Part shown: piece after piece, positions 22,201-37,200 of the stretch | How positions within the stretch are numbered: position 1 is the stretch's first letter | Layout: each line of letters opens with the position of its first letter | Source: Malachius bipustulatus | Lineage: Eukaryota > Arthropoda > Insecta > Coleoptera > Melyridae | NCBI GenBank assembly: GCA_910589415.1 | Contig: OU342632.1 | Coordinates: forward strand, 45,869,341 to 45,933,340 | Length of the DNA stretch: 64,000 nt | Direction: 5' to 3' | Notes under the pieces: model-generated | Databases searched by the model: none | The model's input: the letters and a program-made list of their open reading frames with translations, nothing else | What the model was told of the DNA's origin: nothing | Made by a program: the position numbers and the translations under genes

Positions 22201-25200
22201 ACAGGTGACAGCTCAAATACTAATTTTTGTCACACAAGATTTGATGTTTTAGACAATTTTGACAATTCACATTTGTTGAAACGTTAGGTAACACTTTTGA
22301 GGGTCTTGTTCAAAAACGGCAGTTAAATGTTTCTGTATATGCAGCGTATGTGAACAAAAATTATTTAATATTTATAGATTTATTTGAAATAAGTATACAA
22401 TAAATTCAAAATTCTAACAATCAAAGATATAGCCAAGAAGAAAATAAAGTCACTTACAGCCGATATTACAAACGCTGGTTAAGTAGAAAGTTAGTTATCT
22501 GGCAGATAGCACTAACTCGGAGTTAAGTTTCCGGGTGCGTATTATAAAGCAAGATTTCCCCGAGCATAGCTCGTGGTTAGTTATCGCCGGAAGTCGGCCA
22601 TATTTAACCGTCCGCTCTACACGAATGTCAACGAAACAGCCAAAACAGCCATTGACGCTGAAGAAATGACGTGAGTGACACTTGAAATAAATAAGAAATG
22701 TCAGTTGGCTTAAATCTGACTGAATTTAATTCGTTTCATTCGTATTCGTATCGTATTATGAACAAGGTTAGGTGGTTAGGTTTTAGAAGATAAACAATCT
22801 GCATTTATTTATTACTGTCTACCGTTATGTATTTTATTGTTTGTAATCAATATTAATTCTCAACACACAGCGAGTGATAATAAGTGAAAATTGAATCGTG
22901 TGAAAGTTGAATCGTCTGTCTACGACACATAATAAAACCAGTGAGCGTTTTCAAGCCGTGTTTTCCAGTTAAGCTAATCAAATCAATCTACTTAACACTC
23001 ATCAACGACCAACGGAAGACTGAAGACTGCATAATTATAATAATAATAATTCGTAACTAATGCGAAAGAGACGACCAGGGCTTTGCCTCTGCCTAATGCG
23101 TCCGCCCAACCCAGTCCAGTGCCCCAGCGTGTACACCCGTGTCCCGTGTCCGTCGGCCGTCGGTTTCAGTTTCAGACCAGCGCTATTCCAGGTCAAAAAT
23201 TATTAAAATGAAGTAGGTAAACCTAACTTGGTTGAAAGCAGTCAATAGTCAGTACCTACCTGCTACCTAAGTACATATTTATTTACAAAAGTGAATTTTT
23301 ATTCACATTATGGGACATACTGGAAGAAACTTATGTACCTACCTACAACGTTCGGTTCGAGTAATAGTTTTTTGGTCCATATGGAAAGAAGGGTTTATAA
23401 AATGTACCTACCTATACCTATTTGTTGATCGTTAATTTGTTATAAACTGAATAAATTTATAGCTTTCAATTTTCTGTTGTTTTATTGTCGAATAGATTGA
23501 AGAAGTGTCTAGTCTTTAATTTTCATATCTCAATATCGATTTTTTATGAATCAATCTACCTACCTATACCTACCTACCCTTTAGTTAAAGTGATATAATA
23601 ATAATTGTGAAATAATTGTAACCTCTGGCTTTTTATTAAATAGGGCAGTTGATATGCTCTTTACTAATTCTCTATTTACTTATATTATTATACCTACCTA
23701 CCAATGAACTGACTGAAATGAATAAAAAAATAAAAAATAAATTAATTTATATCAGCAGATTGAAATGCATCCATAATAATAATAATATTATTATGCACTT
23801 ATTAAAAGTTATTTTCAAGTTAACATAGAAATTATTTCATTATTAGAAAACTCACACTCAAAATTTTATCAATTAGGGAGGATGTAAACCTATAAAAACT
23901 AAGATCCAATAAGAATTACCTTAATATTCAACAAAATAATATGCCAGTTTACCACTTTAACCGGCGGAAATCTGACGGTTAACTTTATCGGCCAGATAGG
24001 CAAAGTTAACCGGCTACTTTAACCTAACCAAGCTAAAAATAGCTTTATAAAACCGAATAGTAAGGTTATCTATGCAAACTCCGAGTTAAAGTTATCTGAC
24101 AGTTAAAAAGTTAACCTTGAGAGCTGGAAAAAGCTTTATAATACACCTGTTGCTTTTTTAACTGGCAGATAGGGACTAACTCCGAGTTATCTTCCTTAAC
24201 CAGCGTTTATAATATTGGCTGTTAGAGGTATAGTCAGAAAGAAATTTAATTAGAATGGTCCTTTTAGAAAACATTTATTTTTAAATGTTGCCCCCCCCCC
24301 CCTAATTGTTTTAGAGAGAGAAATCTTAGATAGATAATAAAGCGCCTTTTGTTGCAGTAGTTACATTGTAGATATATTGAGCCATTTTCGAGAAAATCAA
24401 ACAACAGTTTTCATTTTGTGTTATCATTTTTGTAATTGCATTGAGTATAACAATAAAAATTACAACAAACAAAATACCAAGGCTATAAGAAAATGACACC
24501 ACAAAATGAACTACAGCACCAGAAGCAGCTTTTCAATCTTATAAAATTAATCTTCTCAATTTCTCTCTTAAAACAAGTAGAGCGCCCAAAATATTAAAAA
24601 ATATATGCGTGACCGTCATGATAGAAAAAATTCATATTCAGATGTGAATAATATCTTGAGAACAGAAGTTTTTGGGGTGTTATGCCCACGGAGACTTCTG
24701 ATCTACTCATCCAATTCCACCGACTCCCAAAATTACAACAAATTTAACCGGAAGCCTCATAAGGATTCTGCGGGATCCTTTAACTATAAAACGACAAATG
24801 GTACAGAAGTAATGTGTTAAAATGGTGATTAAACACAATTAAATTCATTTTCAAAACACATAAACAATAAAGGTGAGAAAAAATGTACAACTGGCAACAC
24901 CGGCACCAGTTGAGAAAGTTGATTTTGGCAATCATCTTTCAATGATTTTGAATTCTCATTGTCTGTGGTTTTTTTGGTTTTGGAGGGACATTTTTAATAT
25001 ATCCACAATTTGCTTTATTACTTATTAGTGTGGCATGAACTAATGTGTCATCATTATAACATTATATTATTACCTAAGCTAAAGTCTTGGAAACTTTATG
25101 GGTAAATTTACATTTAAACTACATTTAAAAAGTGAAATACTTACTCATCATAGAAGTCAAAATGGAATTCAGTCAACCTCAGTATCAACATCAATATCAA

Positions 25201-28200
25201 ACATTCGGTGAGTATGTCGATATGATTATGAAAGCTATTATGATAAGGCAGCTAAATTTGATAAATTGACAAATAGGTATGACTGCAGATTGTATTCTCT
25301 TACTTTAAGCCATACTTTAAAAAGGAATGATTGCGAAACAAATGAAAAAAGGAATTATCTCAGAAGCAAACGAAGATTTTTGTAATCCCACAATATTGCA
25401 TTTTTCAACACCCTGTATAAAAACTTCAAAGTGAAGGCTTAAAAAATCTTCTGGTTAGTTTCAATTCAGGACTCACACATGCATAATTAAAATGGAGTAT
25501 ATTTTAAACTAATGCGACATTTTTTTTCAATAACCTAACCTTTCTCAATGTTATTGCCAAACTGCCACTTTTCCTCGGCTTGGTCGAAGATACGCTTTCC
25601 TCAGCAGGTGATGATGATTCACTTTCCGACGGTGAATTTTGCTTCAGCTTCTGCCTCGATTCGAAATCTAGAATCGGAATCAAACAATTACCTTCTTTGC
25701 TTGTAATCACTGAAAACAATAATTAGGTCAGACGTGGTAACACAGTCGTTTCATTATACAATATAATCTTACTGATGTGTTTCTGGAAAACCGACGAGTT
25801 GCCTGTCGTGGAAAATAGCTGGCGACTGGCATGAGGATTAACAGGGGACTGGAAAGTGTCGGCAGCTGAAGGGGCTCCACTCATGGGCGCTCCTGGTGAT
25901 TGCATTACGCCTAAAATTTAATTTGATAATAATAATAATAATAAAGCATACAATAAAGTAGTAATCAATATGTTACTTTTTGGTACAGCTATTCCCTCAT
26001 CGTAGATCATCTGGTGAGGTAAGGCGACATCTTCAAACTTAGGAATGCCTCCATTGGCTTTGATAGCTTTCCACAAGTAACTATCACTTGTCCACATTAG
26101 ATGATCTAAAATGCTCTCCTCTATCTAGAAATTTAGTTACACGGTCAGTAAAATAATATTTAAAATTCATCTGAATAAAAAAACTCACCTGACTTAGATG
26201 TTTAATGGATTGTCTATTTAGCTGTGAGTCCCGACAGCGAATAACCAATTCAATAATTTTAAGAAAATTGAACGACTGCAGGTTAAACATGTTTAATAAG
26301 GACATAAACTTATGTGTAGATCCATGTGCGTGCAACGCAATCTCTAAGGCACACACGTACACGCACTTGTAAAATACGTGATTTTGAATCAATGCCTGAA
26401 AAAGTCGATTTTTCAACAAATAAAAAATTTATTTCATTAAAATTAACTCACCGAAATGTCTTTATTCATGGCTTTTTCGTTCACCAGCAAACTTTCAATT
26501 AATTTATAAAATAGTTTGGTAGCTAGATTAGCTTTACTTTTGGCATACTCCACCTGATCGGGAAGTTTATCTATGTACTGCTGATTGAAGCCATTTACAC
26601 AGGATTTAATTTTCTCGACTGCTCCGTCTTCAACGGATCTGGAAATTATTAAAATTATACAATAAAAATTCAAAACCCTTTATGAGTGACTATTAATCAA
26701 CGCATTACTCACCTAAGGATTTCGGTAAGTTGGTCACTGGGAGAATCTCTAACATATTTAAGAGACAAATCCAGGCTAATCTTCATCATCGCTTTGGCCG
26801 ACGCACTGTTGTGATCCCGGGGGTACAGGTAGCGTCGGCCGGTTAAGGGGGTGTCCGAGAAATTGTGAGGCTGAAATTATGAGAAGCAATAATAAGCTGC
26901 GAAAATGCCTTAAAGGTTAAAAATGTCTTACCATTCTTGGCGAATCGGTGATCATACCTCTAGGAGAATCCAAAGCAACACCGCCACCTAAGAATCAAAC
27001 AAATAAAACTTGAACTCATTAAAAAAACTCAGTCATTTTAATTACAAAAAAAAAAAAAAAATGCGAAACAACAAATAAAAAATAATTTTTGTTTGTTTTT
27101 AAAATTTCAAAGTATCTTGTTTCAAATGTCGTGTTGAACACTTGTATATTTTTTACACCTAATTATAAATCATTTTGTATATTTTTGGTATTGCAACTCA
27201 CCGTTTTCCATTTCATTCAAAGGATTGGAATGTGACTCTACACAAATTTTTCTTCGAAAATCGGCTGGAATAAAAAAAAATATTACATTCTTTTCTTAAT
27301 ATAAGCTGAATAAAATTAAAAAATGCAAAGAAAGCCTTCTTTACATCACTAAGAACCGAGAAGTCCCTGAGACACAATATTATTGGACACGATTTTTCAG
27401 CCACAAACAATTTTTTTTTCTACATTGACATTTTACTGTTGGTATCAGGGTTCGAAAAAATCATGATTATTTTATAAAAATCAAAAATCAATGATTTTAA
27501 TTAAAAAAATCAAAAAAATCGTGATTTTTTTTATTTATTTGATTTTTTTGATTTCTTTAATTTTTTTTTTTTTAATTTCTAATAATGTGGTATGATCTAT
27601 TTTCTGCTCTCACATCAGATATGTGAGAAGTTTTTGCTTCATATTTTCGTTACGGCTAACAAGTGGTCGCCACTCCATGAATTTTGCGTTTTTCTCTTGT
27701 AATTTTTTTCTCCACTTTTGGTTTTGTTGAATTATATAATTAAAAATAATAAAATTCAAATTAAGAATTGAAACAAATTTATCTACCAGAATCAGTTAAA
27801 ATTCAGAAAAGTTAGAAACATTATTTATGAATTATACTTATGAATAATTCTTTAGGGCGCGGAAGTATCACAAAAAGCCCCCCAAACCCTTTCACAATTC
27901 AAGATCACATAATAAATAATAATAAAAAGGGACACATATTCTTGTTCCTTTATTGTTTATTTTTTATATCCAAGTTCATAGTCCAGCTAAGTGAGATCAA
28001 AAGAAAGATGCAGGAGATGAAATATAAATAGATACAATAATTTGTTGTTCCCATAATTACCTACTGCATCTATTCAGACTTAAAGCAGGAATACATAAAT
28101 TATGATCACCCTTTGAAGGTTTCAAGTTTCAAAAGAAAGCAATAAAATATGTTTTCAATGTTTTCATCAATAATAATAACTATCTGAGGTTTATGGTACC

Positions 28201-31200
28201 CTTCACCCTTCTATATAATATTGTGTGATTTTTGTGGCACCAATTAAAATTCATTATAGAAAATAAAAAACTGGATAAAAAGGTAGTATTTCTGATTTCT
28301 GATTTTTTTGATTTTAATCGTTGATTAATATAAAAAAATCACTTGATTTAAATCGTTGATTTAAATCGTGATTTAAATCAAATGATTTAAATCGGGCGAA
28401 CCCTGGTTGGTATGCTTTCAATTGATGAAATAAATAAACTTCTTCAACATAAATAAAAGTTGTAACTGAGGTGCAAAAAAAAATTAAACTTTTGATAAAT
28501 AAATCACAGTTTTTGGAAGTTAATTTTATTGTGAATTTATTGACAATGGGCCGGACCGGAGCACTTTAAGGTCCCCGATCAGGGTCATATGTATTTTTAC
28601 AAGTAGGACTTTTCTCGGTAACAGTATGATGAAGCAAAATTCTGTTAAAGATCGTTAGTGGAAATAGACGTACAAAATTTAAATATTATTTTCGTGAAAC
28701 GATATTAGGCCAGCTAGAGGCCAAACATTAAAAAGCCATTTGTTAATTGAATTTTTCACTCTTCTTACTTCTGACTTCTTGTATAATTTACATACTGATT
28801 TTTTCTATTTCTTGTTTTCTTTAAAACATCATTTTTTAAGTGTTAACTTTATTTGTCGCATATGTTACTAGTAGGTCTCTTCATCTGATCAAAAATGGCT
28901 CACACAAATAAAATTGATTTTTGTTTAATTCTTCTTTGTTTAAACTAACATTTATTTCAGGAGCGATATAGGAAAAAATAACAAAAAAAGAGACTAACTT
29001 TGAGGGATAATAACACTGATATAAAGGCTAAGGGCCTAGTAATCTGGGGGCCGAAGGGCTTAATCAGTCTATTTTAAATTATTAATACAAAAACAAGAAA
29101 CTAAAAAACAAATATCTTATAAATTGTTAGGATAACTGTGTATGAAAGTTCTTACTTCTTGGGATGCCAACAAATATTAAAAAAATAAATGTGTAAGCAT
29201 CTGAAGAAGTGAGAACTAGATAAAACTTTAACAAAAAAAGCAATGCTAAAAGTTTAATAACAGTGAAATTTACCAAAACCCTGTGGATCATATTATCTAC
29301 TAATAAATTTATATTTTCTTTAAGAGGGAACATCCGTCTTAAACCCCTGATCTACCACCGCTCCAATAGATTTATAATTAGCGCAAATACTATTCAGGAA
29401 ATATTAAATTTTATAAAATATTCTGAAAAAATAATATAAAAATGTTATTTCCAGTTTCCATAGTACTGTTCATGTCCAAGTCAATTCTGTCAATGCAGTG
29501 TACTATCAATAAACTGAATTTTCGGGTTATCAAATCCAATACCTGACTTACTTCAAATACGTTAAAACTATAATACAGGAAACTGAGCTAAAAAGTGGCC
29601 ACAAAATTAAGTGCCATCGAAGGTTTCGGGGCGGACCTAACGACGATTCAAACAATTACCTTCCTTCACCTAACTATTGTCAATAATAAAATGAAACTAC
29701 TGTGAAAATTAGTTCAGCGCGGTTGTGTAAATTGATATCAAATCAATTTTGCTAGGTCTGCCTCGAACCAATAGATGTCATTGTCTCAGTGTCATCGACC
29801 TAATGCATCATAATGTATTTCAGTTTGAGTTTCCTTCTTGTATTATACATACTTTAAGGTATTTGTTTACTTGCAAAAGGTAAAATAAAATTAAACAGAA
29901 AAAAAGTTCAAGTCTTGTCATTGAATAATGGTATTATTTTAATTTTCATTCCTTGGCTTTTATTAATATTCATTTTTATTACTTAAAACTCATCATTCAT
30001 TCATATTTTAATTCTTATGAATTTTGATTAGTCAAACAATTGATAATTTTAATAATGATAACAATGGAGTCTAAAACTTATAAAGAATATGGCCGATTTG
30101 CTTGGCGTAACTTTGCAAAATACTTACTATGAAGAATGAAGACGAACTATCATACTAAGGAAATTATTTGACCAGGGATCAGATTTCCTCATTATTCTTG
30201 AAAGTTAAAAATAGAAAAGCCTTTTTAGGGAAATATTACCCATTTTACTAGGAAATATACAAATTTCGTGCAAAGTAAAGTAGGTTAGGAACGGTTGGGA
30301 ATTTATAGAATATTTTTCTAATTTTAGTAGCGCGCGGAGTGGAGCGGTAAGGTAGAGCACAATACTATTTGTTGTCAGAGTGACCTTATAGTCAACTGAC
30401 AAGACAAAAGATAGTGATTTCTTAAGGTGCGTACAGACATGCAACAGAACACCGTAACGTAACTCCACCGCGTATCAAGTCTGGACGGCACTCTGCAACA
30501 TCGTACCAGTACAGTAACAGCGTAACACAGTAACATCGCAGCGTCCCATCAGTTGTCGGTATTTCGGCGTCACATCAAAGAAATGTTCGCGGCGACGTTG
30601 CACTATAGATTTGCCGGTTTGGACGTGTCTGCGAAACACTTGCGTTGTTTTTATTTTTGTGTTGGTCACAAATCACTCAAAAAAATGGAGTGGACTGAAG
30701 ACGTCGCGTGCTTAATTTTATCGAATTTTATAGAGGGAAGGAAATTTTATGGAATACGAAACATCCCTTTTATTATAATAAAATAAAAAAAATGATGCGT
30801 GGGAAGATGTCGCAAAACGTGTTGGTGCTACGGTTGACGAGTGGAAGAAAAAAATGAATGCATTGCTTTCATCTTTTTCGAATACACTCGTGCCGGGTCG
30901 ATGTTCTGTTGCACTAATTTTTTTTTTTAAACCGAGCTGACCACGCAACATCGCCGCGTACAGAAATGATAAGCGGCGGTGTTACGTGACGATGTTCTGT
31001 TGCATGTCTGTACGCACCTTTTGATGTTTGCTTTGTTGCCAGTTGAAAAGTTAAAGTAAAATTATGCCAGAAATTACTGTAAAATTTAGTCTATTATACC
31101 CATAAACATTTGACTTGTATGTATGATAAATTTACTTTCAAGTAAACTTCAACAGAATCCTGACTTTATACAGGGTGTTTCATTAATCAGTGCAGAAAAT

Positions 31201-34200
31201 TCAACTGGAAATTCCTTGCTGAATTTTAAGGGGGGTTTGTCATAAAAAAAAGTTCTTAAAGCCTCCCCTAAGAAGTTACAGCCCCTTAAAGTAGGGTAAA
31301 AAATTCACATTTATCGATTTTTTCTCAAATGACTTGAAATAAAAAAAAACGGCTATGTATTCGAATACAACTACCATGAAGCCTCCATAATTACATAATT
31401 CTCTCCACCCTTGTTCTCTGCAAGGGTGTGAATCATACTACCCCTAAAAGTTTTTTTCCAGAACTTTTTTCCTAATAATTTTTTTTCATCTTCAAATTCA
31501 CACTTTGGAGGGGCAGTTCAATTGGAAAAAAATTTGTTTAACACAAAAAACATAATTAACAATAAACACAATCAATTTAATTTAAATTAAAAATATTTTG
31601 TTAAAACAGTGCTCAAAATGGGCACAATTTTCTTGAATACATGCCCTTATTTTATTTTTTAGTGGAAAAGTATCGAGTTTTGGTGAAATTTTTAAGAGAC
31701 AAATTTCTTTTCAATTGAACTGGCCCTCCTAAGTGTGAAATTTAAGATGAAAAAAAATTATTAGGAAAAAAGTTCTGGAAAAAAAACTTTTAGGGGTAGG
31801 GGTAGTATGATTCACACCCTTGCAGAGAACAAGGGTGCATAAAATTATGTAATTATGGAGGCTTCATGGTAGTAGTATTCGAGTACCTAAGCCGTCTTTT
31901 TTTATTTCAAGTAATTTCAGAAAAAAATCGATAAATGTGAATTTTTTACCCTACTTAAGGGGCCGAAAATTCTTAGGGGAGGCTTTAAAAAAATTGTTTT
32001 TTTATGACAAACCCCCCTTAAAATTCAGCAAGGAATCTCCAATTGAATTTTCTGGACTGATTAATGAAACACCCTGTAGATCTACAGGGTGCAGTAAATG
32101 AATAAGCGTGCAAAAAAATTGAGGGAATTCTTTCTTCTTGAAAATCTTCCTTCTTGAAAATTAACCAAGTTTTTCAAGTGAAAATAAATCATTCACCCAT
32201 CTCCTTTTGAGATACGACCCCTTGAAGGCGGCGTAGTCAAAAAAGTATTTTTTAATTTTTTCTTAAATATGGAACAAATTATACAAATTAAATCAAGTGG
32301 GCTAATGCACGAATTCGCAAAGAGTTCCACCCCAGAAACAGTTAGAAAATTATTAAATAAATAGAATGGAGATATACAGTTTCAGTTTATTATTATCCAC
32401 TAGAATGAGATGGAGAAAATTGATTAAGGAATTATTTTGAAAAAAAAAATCGTTTGTGAATTTGTGCGAAGTCTGCTATTGAGAACACACTCAGTGAACA
32501 ATTTATTAATTTTTCCCTACCGTTTCAAGAGATGGAAAAAGTGGCCACCCCTAGAATATTTCGAAGGTAATTTATTTTATTACAGCTATACCGCCATTTT
32601 AAAATGCATTTTGGAAAACTTGATTTATTCTAAATTAAAAAGGTATTTTGTTTTTTTTTTCGTAAATAATTTAAATTTAGCTAGGTAGGTACATAGCATG
32701 CATAATTTGCATAAAGTAGAACTTTTGAAGAAATAATTGAATGTAAATAATTTTTTCTTTGGAGATCATTAAACCTGCGAAAACATTGAAAGACACCTTT
32801 TTTATTTAACAGTTGATCAGATTTTAGAATGCTGGTACGGCTGTAAGAAAAAATGTTATTTTTTTACGTCACCTTCAGAGAATCCTATTTCGACAGGAGG
32901 GGGGTGAAAATTCATTTTCATTTGAAAAACCTGCTTAATTTTCAACAAAGAACCACTCTCTAAATTTTGTTTCACTTATTCATTTACAACCCTGTGTTCA
33001 TATTATTCGTTCATATTATGGAGAGCTCTAAATGGTAAATTTAGAAGTTCCTTCCAAGTATATTCCAAGTAGAATACCTTCCAAAGTATTTTTTATTTCC
33101 AATTTAGATACAAAGAAAATAATTCGAACTATAATTTACTTACTCTGGACTGTATGGTTAAAGTGACTTTGAATTTAGAAATACGTAAAACTCAATTTTT
33201 ACCTTCTTAGCAAATCTAACCACAAGAATATTTTTTAGACAAATTGACCTATTATTTCCTCATAACATTTACTTATTAGTTAGATGTCTTCGAAGTAAAA
33301 AATTGATTAAAATATTACTTCATAAAATCCTTGAAAGTTAAACAAACATAGAAACAATCACTTTTTCTTCTTAAGTAATGTGTACTAATAGACCTATGTC
33401 CTTTTCATAAAGTTTCTACCCTACTAAGAAGGAAGAGTACATAAGAAAAACCGAAGGATAGTCTACTTAATAATCTTTTCTACATAAAATAGATTTTGAA
33501 ATATTCATCATTGTATTGGGATTGCAGCCAATTACACACAGGTTTTCTCTTTTTTCGTTTTAATTAACCCAAGCTTTCAAAAAATTCAACTAAAAATGAT
33601 TCATAAAAAATGTAAAAACTTCTAAATTATTTTAAAACTTTTTTTGGAATCAACTTACCTACGTTATTTAATTTTTATTTGGTTTATTGGTTCATATTTG
33701 TATGTTTTTATCTTCTACTTGTCCATGAAAATGATTAACATTGTAACATCTTCAATTTTTACTCAATTTCTTACCCCTGACGAAGAGTTAAAGAAAAGCT
33801 CGAAAGCTTGGATTAATTAAAAAGAAAAAAGAGAAAACCTGTGTGTAATTGGCTGCAATCCCAATATAATTATCAATATTTCATAATTACCTACAGCCAA
33901 AACAAATCAAATATTTTTAAAATAGATTTTAGAAGCTATACAGTGACATCCGAAAAGTACGCATCAAATTGGAATTTTTTTATTAGTTAGATTAAAAAAA
34001 GAAAAGTTGTGCAAAAAATATGTGCATGCTCTAAACTTATTTGACAATTATTCTTATTAAAAATTCTAGGAAAAAGTAGTTCAGAATTAAAATTAAAGTC
34101 AGATATGAATTTATAGATCTTTTTTAGTCTTTGATTTTTCTAGCTATTTGATATTTTAAAAATTTATTTCAATTCGTGCAGCACAGAAAAAATAGAAAAA

Positions 34201-37200
34201 TATTTCTTGTAAATTGATCAAGATATGAATAGGTAAAATAGAGAACTCAACTTCTTTAATGGTTCAAAGAATTTTGATTGCTTAAAATAGAGACTACGGC
34301 CTCGTGTTTCAAATATCATGATTTTTTTCAAAAGCACGGTTTAAATTGATTTGAATGAAATTAACTTCAGTTTTTTTTTTTAATTGATGGACTACATACC
34401 TACAAGAAAACTGAAGTTAATTTCATTCAAATCAATTTAAACCGTGCTTTCTTTTCTTTAAAACTGCCAATATCAAAGAAGTTTAGTTCTCAACTTTACC
34501 TCTTCATATCTCTGTCAATTTACAATAATTATTTATTTTTACTATTTTTCCTGTGCTGCAAGAATTGTCCCCCCCCCCCCCCCCCCCCATGAACCGTTGA
34601 GGAAATGTGCCTTAAAGACTCGCCCGGAAAATGTTGGCTTGGCAATTTAAAAAAAAGCTTGGCTCCCCATAACAAAATTAAAATTTTCCTAGATGTTATG
34701 ACATGAAATAAGAAGCTCCCTCACAGAAACTATTATCAAATGTTCACTTATCACTAACTTCCATTCACAACACACCTACGTCATTGTTGATGCAGTATTT
34801 ATACTTGTAAAAGGTCAACCAATTTTCCACCCACATTTTGTTCCGACATTGAGATTTCTTTCTAAATATAAAGTCAGACTTTACAGACAAGTCACTGCTT
34901 GTTTTAAAAGGGTGTGGCATTACTAAAAATGAATGATGCAATCAGCTGATGACTCCTCTCTGGAGTCTAGAGTCTAGACAAAGGATAAAATTATTGTTTC
35001 AATTTTTTTTGCATGTTCTGCAACTATTTCGGCTTTATCTTAATTAAAACGTTTTAAATTACAAACTGTTTGTGACATAGATAGAGTAGGTAATTAATAA
35101 AATAATTCAGAAAACGGAGATAGATAGATATAAAAAAAGAGTGCAGAAAACCATCATAATGTAATCATGTTGTGTATCCCACATTATCAATATTTCTCAT
35201 TAATGACCTTTGACCATTTATAAGTTGGACACTGCAAATTATATTGTTGATTTGACTACCCAATGTTAATTATCCTATTTTTAGTTACACATAACACACC
35301 TAATGTTTTCCAATAAGTTTTGCCGTGTTAATTATAATTTTACATTATTTATTATTCATAAACTAGAAAATAGTTAAGTTATCCACGCATGGATCCAATC
35401 ACTTTAAGACGTAATATTTATTTTCACTACTGCATTGACTCATTGACACACTAAAAATCTTACAACCCAGAAAATTAGCAAATATTTGCTTAGCCCCCTA
35501 CCCCCTCTGGGTACTATGAACAAATTAAATTGATTTGCTTATTTAATTTCATATAAGTTACCTATAGTAAACAGACTGGCTTTGCGAAATAGGAAAAAAC
35601 AGAGAACACCCATAAACATGAAAGATGAAAGTAAAATGCTCACCAAAATATAAATATTTATAAACCACAACTTTTCATTGCAAAAAAAAACAAACAAATG
35701 CACTATGCAGTAGCAGTACACTAGTACTATATGCATGCACTATTAAAATTAAAGGAGGTAAAACCATGTACAGAATAATGCATTCCAGGGAACCTGCAGA
35801 GAAGGGGAAACAGTGAACCAATGCGAAGCAGTGGTGGGATACTGAATGGCGCGCGATTTTCGCGCCAATTCTGAAGGTCAAATCATGGCCCACTACCTGT
35901 GTTTGCCTTAATCACAGCCAGGTGCAGCCGACCGCGTTGCCACAGTTCGACATTTTTCTGAGATTTAAATAAATCTGACTAAGGGGAAAGAGAAAATAGC
36001 GGGAAAAAGTGAAAAGTACTAGAAATTACACGGTAAATTTCTATAATTTTCGATTTCACCCAAGTAGAAGTAAAGTGGAAGGGGGTGATCGCAAAAGCTG
36101 GCAAAAATTCGTGAATCTCAAAACAATTCTGTGAAATACATCACATATGGCAAAGGTGCTCCTGACTGCCAGGTGTGCATCAGCTAGGTACCACCACAGC
36201 CCAGGGCAGGTATCAGCTGTTTTTGTAAATATAGCACCTGCTCCCCCTCCTCCCTTCTAAGCAATTCCCATCATAATAATCATTAGCCTATCATAATAAT
36301 AATCATATGATATTAAATGGTTTCATGGTGTTTCATAGGAGAGGAGATGCATTATGCATTTACTAAGGCATACATCACAGATTACAGGGTAGGCCATCGA
36401 AAAGGTAACAAGCCTAATAATTTGTAAAGTGAAGATGTATGGGAAAATGCCGAAACAGGTCTATTTTGTTATCGAGGGGGACATATTTTCTTGACAAATT
36501 TAACTAACCAAGTTCACCCCCTTGGCAGGGGTAGCTACCCCTTTGCTTATCATCATAGGGAACAGCTATTGAGTGATACATCATTTGAAAGCTATTTGAA
36601 TTCTCTTTACAACGATATCAAACATTTTGGGTTTCGCTTACATACAGGGTGGCCCAACAAAAACCTAACTCGCCTTAATAACTTGGAAACTGAAGATGTA
36701 AGCGAAAAACGCCGAAACAGGTGGATATTGTTATCAAAGTAGGCATATTTTCGTGACAAATTTAACTACCCAAGTTCACCCCCTTAAATATGCCAACTTT
36801 GATAACAAAATCGACCTGTTTCGCGTACATCTTCAGTTTCCAAGTTATTAAGGCGAGTTAGGTTTTCGTTAGGCCACCCTGTATGTAAGCGAAACCCAAA
36901 ATGTTGAATATCATTGTAAAGAGAATTCAAGTAGCTTACAAATGATGTTACACTCGATATCTGTTTCCTATGATGATAAGCAAAGGGGTAGCTACCCCTG
37001 CCAAGGGGGTGAACTTGGGTAGTTAAATTTGCCCCGAAAATATGTCCCCCCAGATAACAAAATCCACCTGTTTCGGCGTTTTTCGCATACATCTTCACTT
37101 TACAAATTATTAGGCTTGTTACCTTTTTGATGACCCACCCTGTATAATATTAAGAGTAGGCAGGCAAGTTGAATAGGTGTCCCTAAAATTACTTTACCTT

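Noticed and set aside
30475..30951. Minus-strand frames in the MADF-bearing MITE
   Set aside because: The plus strand carries the recognisable MADF motifs; the minus frames have none.
34569..34588. C20 run as a regulatory G-quadruplex
   Set aside because: A plain homopolymer at the end of a foldback repeat; there is no evidence for function, and length errors are likely.
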